Part shown: piece by piece, positions 20,995 through 26,440 of the stretch | Layout of the letters: each line of letters begins with the position of its first letter | Position numbering within the stretch: position 1 is the first letter of the stretch | DNA from: a virus | Direction: 5' to 3' (one strand) | Length of the DNA stretch: 26,440 nucleotides | IMG/VR virus record: IMGVR_UViG_3300030333_003053 | Coordinates: 1 to 26,440 of that record | Notes under the pieces: generated by a model | Told to the model about the DNA's origin: nothing | The model's input: the letters and a program-made list of their open reading frames with translations, nothing else | Database searches by the model: none | Program-made: the position numbers and the translations under genes

Positions 20995-22930
20995 CTTTCT
21001 TGGTCTCCAATTCCATTATTAAACTTTTTACTTCGTTATTAATTTTAAAGATTTTTCTTTCTTCTTCTCTATAATTAGAATCCTGTTCCTCTTTAATCCC
21101 TCTTGCCAAGCGTGAAAGGTCATGATAGCCCTTGTTGATGTTTCTGCTAGCACTACTTGCAAGATTGCTTCCCGCATCGGCAGACATCTGTCTTTGCTGT
21201 GCTCTTTTTCCAGAAAGGTCATTTCGTGGCTTATACCACTTTCCCTTGGACTTGGCAGTCGTTGTCATCTTTTCGCCGCCAACTTTCTTTTCAACTTTGT
21301 CATCCCGGTTAGCTGGTGGTACTGCCAAAAGGTTCGTGTCTGGTTCTTCTGCTGCGGGCTCTTCCGGTAAGCCTTCCCCCTCTTCGCCTTCGTCACCGAG
21401 AAGGTCTTCTCCTCCACCGCCTTCGTCGCCCAAGAGATCGTCGCCGCCAAGACCACCGCCGCCGCCCATGGCATCCACTGCTTCGGCTGATTGATCTAGT
21501 TCTGCTGTAATTATTCTATCGTGGAACATTTCTCTTTGGTTACGCAAAAACTCCTCTTCTGAAATTGCGAAGAGATTTTCTGCAATCCAGCGCTTGGAGA
21601 AGAATCCTTCTGCTGCTGCGGTGGCAACATCGAATTTGGTTCTCCACTGTTCCAAGTCTTGGAGTTCAGCAATCTTAGATGGATTGTTCATTGAAAGTTT
21701 AAAAGAAATAAGATCGTTCTCTCTGTATCCCAAAGTGAAAAGGTGGATAATGGCGATCTTTTCTAGTTCTGTAATAACAACTCTTTGCAATCTCTGGATT
21801 GTTCTCGCAAAACGAATGTCTTTTTGAGCCAAAGTTGCCTTGTCCTCATCAGCACCTTCGCCACGGAAAAGGTAAGATTGGGGAACTTTAAGTGCCGAGA
21901 ATAGTTTATCTTTTAGGTATTTAACATCATCAATGTCGCCCGTGTAAGTTCCTCCGGGCAAGCTTTCAACCCTGGTTGATTGTCCGCCACGAGTAGGAAT
22001 AAAGTAATCCTCATCAACAGACATGGGATTATAGCGAAGATCAACGCGACCAGTATCTGCATCAACAACTTGGTTACGCTTCATAGAAGTCATAACCTTC
22101 TGCATGTATTGCTCAACATCGTTGGGAGCCATATTTCCGACATCAACATAGAATACACGTCGCTCAGGTGACCGAACAATGCGATAAGCCATCATCGCGT
22201 CCTCTAAAAGGGTTAGCTGTCTGAATATCCTTCTGGAAGGGTCTAGGACGGAGGTACCGTAAGGGGCGTATTTATCATTTCCCAAAATACGAAAGTGTGC
22301 AATTTGCCAGTTTTCAAAAGTAAGACCTGCTGAATTCCACTGGTATTGGATGTAATTGGGATTTGTTTTGTCCTGCCCTTCGAGCCTTTCTACCTCGCGA
22401 AGCGGCAGACTGATTACGTTTTCAACCCCCGTTTTGTCATCGATTTCCAAATATAGAATGTAATCTCCATATTTACACAAGGTCCTGCACCAGTTAAAAA
22501 TATTATGCTCAATATTCAAAACATTGTGAAAGAGGGAATTCAAAATAATTTTAATCTCCTCGTTCTGACAATGGATGTTAAGTAGTGGTTTCATGTGGGA
22601 AGAGGTGGTCATTTCATCTGCATAGATGTCCAAGGCGGAAGCAATAATTGGCTCATACTCCATCTGATCAAAGTCAACGTACCTTTGGAGTCTGGACTGG
22701 TTTAGGTAAACGTTTGCTGCTAAATCAGAAAATGGATTATAATCTAGTCTTTTAAATTGCTTCCCCGAGGCAGACTGGAACTTAGATGCATATTTGTCCA
22801 GCTCCTGTCTTCTGTTTTGATTTACGTTTTGTGCTCTGTAGTTTACGATTGGACCAGAGAAAAGCCTGGTTAATCTTTTAAAGAGAGGGGAGGCGGGATT
22901 TCTTACATTCTTTCCATTTTTGGGAGCCAT
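20978..22930 (-). CDS. 20: Portal protein (gp20-like)
   Basis: The 650-residue protein forms the dodecameric vertex ring for DNA entry and for neck attachment. T4 gp20-type features are the NRRQELDKYASKFQ region, YVDFDQMEYEPIIASALDIY (about 85-105), CKYGDYILYLEID (about 150), YGTSVLDPSRRIFRQLTLLE (about 224), RSPERRVFYVDVGNM and LKDKLFSALKVPQSYLFRG (about 335). T4 gp20 is 524 residues; the excess is a C-terminal tail from about residue 485, beginning with a repetitive Gly/Asp/Glu-rich stretch (GDDLLGDEGGGGEDLLGDEG) and ending in basic helical sequence. The start has AAAGGA about 9 nt upstream. It follows the terminase with only a 5-nt gap. Confidence 0.95.
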   Translation of the reverse strand: MAPKNGKNVRNPASPLFKRLTRLFSGPIVNYRAQNVNQNRRQELDKYASKFQSASGKQFKRLDYNPFSDLAANVYLNQSRLQRYVDFDQMEYEPIIASALDIYADEMTTSSHMKPLLNIHCQNEEIKIILNSLFHNVLNIEHNIFNWCRTLCKYGDYILYLEIDDKTGVENVISLPLREVERLEGQDKTNPNYIQYQWNSAGLTFENWQIAHFRILGNDKYAPYGTSVLDPSRRIFRQLTLLEDAMMAYRIVRSPERRVFYVDVGNMAPNDVEQYMQKVMTSMKRNQVVDADTGRVDLRYNPMSVDEDYFIPTRGGQSTRVESLPGGTYTGDIDDVKYLKDKLFSALKVPQSYLFRGEGADEDKATLAQKDIRFARTIQRLQRVVITELEKIAIIHLFTLGYRENDLISFKLSMNNPSKIAELQDLEQWRTKFDVATAAAEGFFSKRWIAENLFAISEEEFLRNQREMFHDRIITAELDQSAEAVDAMGGGGGLGGDDLLGDEGGGGEDLLGDEGEEGEGLPEEPAAEEPDTNLLAVPPANRDDKVEKKVGGEKMTTTAKSKGKWYKPRNDLSGKRAQQRQMSADAGSNLASSASRNINKGYHDLSRLARGIKEEQDSNYREEERKIFKINNEVKSLIMELETKKDVSEN

Positions 22931-22935
22931 TGTTT

Positions 22936-24510
22936 TTATCCTTTAAGAATCCAATTAAATTGCTGTTGTTCTTTTATCTTAGCACTTTTTGCAACAGGTT
23001 TATAGCCCTGTTGACCCGGAATTGTCGTATTTAATTCACTTTTTGTCCTAGTCATTGTGCTGAGAAATGTTTTTGTATATTCTATGTCTCTCTGATTAGT
23101 TTCAAGAGCCGTATCTCTAACCCAACAACCAATAGCAAAAGCCATAACCAAGTCATCATTATACATACGCATGGCTTGGGGGCGACCGTTTTGCCAAACA
23201 AATGTTTCTAACTCATTAAATAGTCTAGCCGAATATATTGTAACTAGTTTATTTCTAATGAATTCTTCCATTTTTGCCACAATCAAAGGTCTGGTCTTGG
23301 AAGTGGTGGAGAAACCTGCGACGGCGTTTGAAGCAGTTTCACCTATGTATTGTTCGACGTATTCGTGGGTGGACTTGATCGAATAGTAAAGGTTGGGATA
23401 AGCCAAGTCTCTTAGTTTGTCGAGCACGGCAAAGCCTACAGAGTTATTTTCAATAACCATTAGGCATTCGCCAAACTCTTTACCAACCTCGTTTAACATG
23501 TTGGCGAAAAGATCTGGTGTGATCTTTGACTTATACTCTCCGATGATTTCCATTGTTTCTAGCTTAAAGATGTGAAAAACAGAACTATCCTTATCATCTC
23601 CTCGTGCTACGTCGGCTACCAAAAGATAAGTTGACCCTGGCTGGTATTCTTCCCATATCCAAAAGTTCCTATCAAACCCTGTTTTGTATTTTGGGTCCTG
23701 CAATCCTTGTTTAATTGTGGTCATGTCGTCAGGGTGAATGACGGTTTCTCCCGACATGTTGAAGTTGCACTCATATTCTTGAGCCACTTGGCGCTGGGAC
23801 ATGTTTTTGGTTTCTTCTTCAAACCATTCATCATCTCGATCAGGGTGAACGTGCCATGGAAGCACCGTTGGAAAAAAGTCGTTAATGCCTGCTTCTGCGT
23901 CTGTATAAGTTTGGTGAAACCAGTTTCCTACACCATTTGGGGTAGATAAAGCAATGCAGCGCCCGCCTGTTGATAGAGTAGGATAGAGACCAGTCCACAG
24001 TTCATCAAGCCCTTCTACGTGCGCTGCCTCATCAATAACAAGAAGAGACAATGCTTCCGAACGACCCGCATCGCCAGAGGTTGTTGATGCTTTGATCTGG
24101 GAGCCGTTGTTCAACTCAAACGATGTTCTGTTGTCGATGGAAATATTTGCTATCTGCATCCATTCTGGTAAGTTTTTAATGATTGCTTTGACTTTCTTGA
24201 CCAAGTTTGCTGCTGTCTGGAACTTAGTTGCCATGACAAGAATGTTCTTGTCGCGGTGGAAAAGCATCATCCAAGACACATAGGCAGCAGTAATGGTAGA
24301 AATACCCAATTGGCGACCCTTTAGTATGACATTGAAACGATGGTCGTTAAAATCTTTTAACAGTTGGGTCTGGAAGTCGTAGGTCTTGAAGGGAACAAGA
24401 CCTTTGATTGGGTGGGAGATCCTAGCGTAACTATTAATAAAGAAGTCAGGGTCTTTTCCGCACTTCACTATTTCAGCGAGGATCTCTTTTTTTGACAGTT
24501 TATAAGCCAT
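22936..24510 (-). CDS. 17: Large terminase subunit (gp17-like)
   Basis: The 524-residue motor ATPase-nuclease packages DNA through the portal. The ATPase domain has a variant Walker A, GRQLGIST (65-72, preceded by Lys64), Walker B LLVIDE (156-161) and a coupling-type motif LSTPNG (188-193). The nuclease domain shows the acidic residues of the RNase H-like fold: LLVADVARGD (Asp300), MVIENNS (Glu354) and YNDDLVMAF (Asp452/453). The P-loop lacks the usual Lys before the final Ser/Thr (Ile70 instead), a pattern seen in some terminases where an earlier basic residue takes over. It is shorter than T4 gp17 (610). The ribosome-binding site is weak (GTAGAA) and the upstream gene ends 2 nt away, so coupling is likely. 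No recognisable small terminase lies upstream. Confidence 0.96.
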   Translation of the reverse strand: MAYKLSKKEILAEIVKCGKDPDFFINSYARISHPIKGLVPFKTYDFQTQLLKDFNDHRFNVILKGRQLGISTITAAYVSWMMLFHRDKNILVMATKFQTAANLVKKVKAIIKNLPEWMQIANISIDNRTSFELNNGSQIKASTTSGDAGRSEALSLLVIDEAAHVEGLDELWTGLYPTLSTGGRCIALSTPNGVGNWFHQTYTDAEAGINDFFPTVLPWHVHPDRDDEWFEEETKNMSQRQVAQEYECNFNMSGETVIHPDDMTTIKQGLQDPKYKTGFDRNFWIWEEYQPGSTYLLVADVARGDDKDSSVFHIFKLETMEIIGEYKSKITPDLFANMLNEVGKEFGECLMVIENNSVGFAVLDKLRDLAYPNLYYSIKSTHEYVEQYIGETASNAVAGFSTTSKTRPLIVAKMEEFIRNKLVTIYSARLFNELETFVWQNGRPQAMRMYNDDLVMAFAIGCWVRDTALETNQRDIEYTKTFLSTMTRTKSELNTTIPGQQGYKPVAKSAKIKEQQQFNWILKG

Positions 24511-24512
24511 TT

Positions 24513-25022
24513 CTACAACGGTAGGTTATTGTTTTTTGCACCTTTCAGCCAGTTCTTGATATTTTCGTTAATATCTCCCGGCTTATCTGCCTCTAGAACA
24601 CCTTTGGCACCCGCAAGCTTATAAATGCAGCTAGCCTGATACCATGTGCGGACATTGGACATCTTTTGAACGAGGATATCAGTTTCCCCTTCCTTTGTCA
24701 AGCGAAGATTTGATCCCGCCGATGCTCTATACTCTTTCTGCAAAAAGGAAATGATGTCTGCAATTTTTTGCTCCACCATATCTTCAAAGTTTGGTTTTTG
24801 AACCTGCTTAATATTACACTCCGACGAATAGTTAAGAATCATCTTGTCGCCCTGGAAGCGTACAGCAAAGCCATCAACGAGCCTGCTATCTATAACGATA
24901 TTAGGAACCTCGCGGCTGAGTCCGATCTTAATTGGATTTCCTTCTTCGTCGAGTGCGCCGTCGTAGCCCTTGGTGGATACGATGTTTTGAATTGTTTGTA
25001 CAACATCTAAAATATTAGCCAT
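24513..25022 (-). CDS. Unknown protein upstream of the terminase gene
   Basis: A 169-residue protein (MANILDVVQTIQNIVSTKGY). A beta-rich central part (VPNIVIDSRLVDGFAVRF, KMILNYSSECNI) is followed by a helix with many acidic residues (EDMVEQKIADIISFLQKEY) and a mixed C-terminus. No motif is recognised. Its size is close to T4 gp16 (164), the small terminase encoded just before 17, but it does not show the helical oligomerisation pattern of gp16, so I do not call it a small terminase. It overlaps the upstream zinc-ribbon gene by 8 nt. Its ATG is preceded by a GGGGAAAG site. Confidence 0.76.
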   Translation of the reverse strand: MANILDVVQTIQNIVSTKGYDGALDEEGNPIKIGLSREVPNIVIDSRLVDGFAVRFQGDKMILNYSSECNIKQVQKPNFEDMVEQKIADIISFLQKEYRASAGSNLRLTKEGETDILVQKMSNVRTWYQASCIYKLAGAKGVLEADKPGDINENIKNWLKGAKNNNLPL

Positions 25023-25431
25023 TATCTTTCCCCTTATAAAAGTTTCCTAAAAACTCTACTCTTTGGTCTATGTTTTCCCAGCGTTCCTCTCTGCCTTCAA
25101 CAAAATGCATGTAACATTTCCAACAACAGTCGTACTTGTTCATGTATAAATCGTCTTTCAAACTAAACGAGTATTCAAAGCAAGCAGGACAAACACGGTC
25201 TTCGTCTCTAGTAAGTAGTTTTTTTGATACGAAAAAACCATCTTTATTAATCTTTTCGCCATCTTCTCTGCGTTTAAGGTCTTGCTTAAACCTTTCTTTT
25301 ATTTGTTGCAGATAATCAACTTCTTTTTCTTTGGTCCAGCCAGATCTGGGATTTTGTACGGTTTCGGGACCGTATTTCTTTGAGATGGCTTGTTCTAGTT
25401 TGGCTATGTCATTTAAATCAGGCTTTTTCAT
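25015..25431 (-). CDS. Zinc-ribbon-like small protein, unknown function
   Basis: A 138-residue protein whose C-terminal half holds two Cys pairs, CPAC (81-84) and CCWKC (102-106), spaced as in a zinc ribbon. The N-terminal ~60 residues are helical and highly charged (EKEVDYLQQIKERFKQDLKR). This combination suits a small nucleic-acid-binding or protein-docking factor. It lies two genes upstream of the large terminase and overlaps the next gene by 8 nt, so a packaging accessory role is possible but unproven. The ATG has no clear ribosome-binding site; it starts 9 nt after the preceding stop, suggesting coupling. Confidence 0.75.
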   Translation of the reverse strand: MKKPDLNDIAKLEQAISKKYGPETVQNPRSGWTKEKEVDYLQQIKERFKQDLKRREDGEKINKDGFFVSKKLLTRDEDRVCPACFEYSFSLKDDLYMNKYDCCWKCYMHFVEGREERWENIDQRVEFLGNFYKGKDNG

Positions 25432-25440
25432 TTGACACCA

Positions 25441-26355
25441 TTATACATCTATTTTGTCTAATTTTTCAGCTAAAAGATCTATTTTCTTTTGCTGCTCTTT
25501 GACAGCCTCAACCAAAAATGAAATAATCCTAGTATAGTCCATTGTGTTGGCGTATTGTGGGTCCTGATTCCATTCAACAATCTCAGGTATCACTTTCCCA
25601 ACATCCTCTGCGATGAAGCCAAAATCTTTCTTTCCGGTGTCCTTCCAGCTATACGAAACGCCCTGCAATTTACTGATTGTACTAACAGCAGCCTCAAGTG
25701 GCTGAACGTCCTTCTTGTATCTAATCGAGGAATACGATACAAAAGCATTTGCCTTTACTTTTCCAGAATCATCGCTTGCGTCTGGCAAAGTGATTGCGTG
25801 GGTAGCAGAACAGTCTCCAATAGCCAAATACTTGTCAACATGAACACAAGATCCGGACAAGACCAAGCCTCGTTGTACTGACCCCGAAACGATCAACGCC
25901 CCATTGCCGCCGTCTTCGTAGTATATTTTCGCTTCGTTATTTGGTCCAAAGTTGAAAGCAGCCGTGTCACCCGTGGATACAAACTGTAGCTCACCGCCGA
26001 TCTTTAGAGGAGAGGCACCCTCTAGGGTTCCTGCTATTTGAATTGTTGAGCCCGACAATACGATGCCATGATCCGATCCCGAAATGACTAAAAAATCATC
26101 CTGATTCTCGTTATATTCTATGTGGGCATCTGAGTTGGTGCCGAAAATCATCTTTACATCGTCGGCAATCTTCATGTCGGTCCCATCGAAAGTAAAAGTA
26201 GGTATATTTCCGAAGGACCCATTGTTGTTATATTGGACATGCGTATTGGATCCGGCTGGGCTAGTGGTTCCTCCCCCGCCGTCACCAGTCGTAATCGCAG
26301 ACTGCTGCTTAATCAAAGCCATCAATTTGCTGTGGCTATACTTACCTATCGCCAT
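25441..26355 (-). CDS. Fibre-like protein with C-terminal S74 chaperone
   Basis: The 304-residue product starts MAIGKYSHSKLMALIKQQ. I prefer the ATG at 26355 (GGAG about 10 nt upstream) over a TTG nine codons earlier. After a short N-terminal helix comes GSNTHVQYNNNGSFG, a motif common in phage fibres, then beta repeats of the VISGS/VLSGS type (for example DHGIVLSGSTIQIAG and QRGLVLSGSCVHVDK). The last ~100 residues are a peptidase S74 chaperone: SSIRYKKDV, YSWKDTGKKDFGFIAEDVG, and a terminal coiled coil (EAVKEQQKKIDLLAEKLDK). It likely forms a trimeric fibre or tip. The domain is homologous to that of the large fibre but clearly diverged. The start overlaps the end of the upstream gene by 14 nt. 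Confidence 0.88.
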   Translation of the reverse strand: MAIGKYSHSKLMALIKQQSAITTGDGGGGTTSPAGSNTHVQYNNNGSFGNIPTFTFDGTDMKIADDVKMIFGTNSDAHIEYNENQDDFLVISGSDHGIVLSGSTIQIAGTLEGASPLKIGGELQFVSTGDTAAFNFGPNNEAKIYYEDGGNGALIVSGSVQRGLVLSGSCVHVDKYLAIGDCSATHAITLPDASDDSGKVKANAFVSYSSIRYKKDVQPLEAAVSTISKLQGVSYSWKDTGKKDFGFIAEDVGKVIPEIVEWNQDPQYANTMDYTRIISFLVEAVKEQQKKIDLLAEKLDKIDV

Positions 26356-26440
26356 TTGATTTGATCTCCACGGCGACTGCAAAGACTGCTATGGAAAGAA
26401 CTATACCACCAAGCACACCACCGGCAAGCCACCAATGGCT
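26342..26440 (-). CDS. C-terminal end of a small membrane protein (partial, cut by window end)
   Basis: An open frame enters from the window edge and ends with TAA at 26342. The visible 32 residues contain a single strong hydrophobic segment (WLAGGVLGGIVLSIAVFAVA) followed by a short polar tail (VEIKSNGDR). The last 14 nt overlap the start of the fibre gene in another frame, and its 3' end supplies that gene's ribosome-binding site. A one-membrane-segment tail next to fibre genes could belong to a holin-like, spanin-like or anchoring protein, but only the end is visible, so no function is assigned. Confidence 0.55.
   Translation of the reverse strand, partial: SHWWLAGGVLGGIVLSIAVFAVAVEIKSNGDR

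Noticed and set aside
1-26440. tRNA genes, CRISPR arrays, insertion sequences, integrase or attachment sites
   Set aside because: No tRNA-like cloverleaf, spaced direct repeats, transposase or recombinase sequences were recognised on either strand.

Overview
The window is a late-gene (virion morphogenesis) segment of a T4-like contractile-tailed phage. All 27 supported genes, two of them cut by the window edges, lie on the minus strand and are packed head to tail with short gaps or small overlaps and mostly clear AGGA/GGAG ribosome-binding sites. The protein families (gp17 terminase, gp20 portal, gp21 protease, gp22 scaffold, gp23 capsid, gp13/14/15 neck, gp18 sheath, gp19 tube, gp26-like baseplate protein, tape measure) are those of T4-like myoviruses. 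Divergence, protein sizes and gene order point to a distant, environmental (probably aquatic) member rather than a close T4 relative. Base composition looks moderate (not counted). The host cannot be read from the sequence; strong Shine-Dalgarno sites argue for a host that uses canonical SD initiation.

Layout in transcription order (high to low coordinates): the end of a small membrane protein; a fibre-like protein with a C-terminal S74 chaperone; a zinc-ribbon protein and an unknown protein; large terminase; portal; two unknown proteins; a DUF1360-type membrane protein; a 17-codon mini-ORF with a near-perfect ribosome-binding site; prohead protease; a small probable core protein; a phage-encoded ribosomal protein bS21; an unknown probable virion protein; a large repeat-bearing fibre with an S74 chaperone; a small unknown protein; scaffold; major capsid; neck proteins 13, 14 and 15; a very large tail sheath; tail tube; gp26-like baseplate protein; two small proteins; tape measure; and the start of a protein at the position of the tube-initiator/baseplate genes (gp48/gp54).

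The order roughly follows assembly: packaging motor and portal, prohead core and protease, scaffold and shell, neck, tail, baseplate. Genes 13-14-15 sit directly after the capsid gene and 18-19 after them, unlike T4.

The most interesting points are: (1) the bS21 gene embedded in the head cluster, which suggests ribosome modification during the late phase; (2) a recurring coding-strand motif, ACTATTTAYWA, found between genes just upstream of sheath, tube and scaffold (45-51 nt before the start codon) and also near the fibre, gene 13-like and gp26/tape-measure boundaries, a candidate late promoter; (3) hairpin terminators placed directly before several of these motifs, giving a terminate-and-restart arrangement. 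No tRNA, CRISPR array, insertion sequence, integrase or plus-strand gene is visible, and no gene-free stretch exceeds 300 bases.
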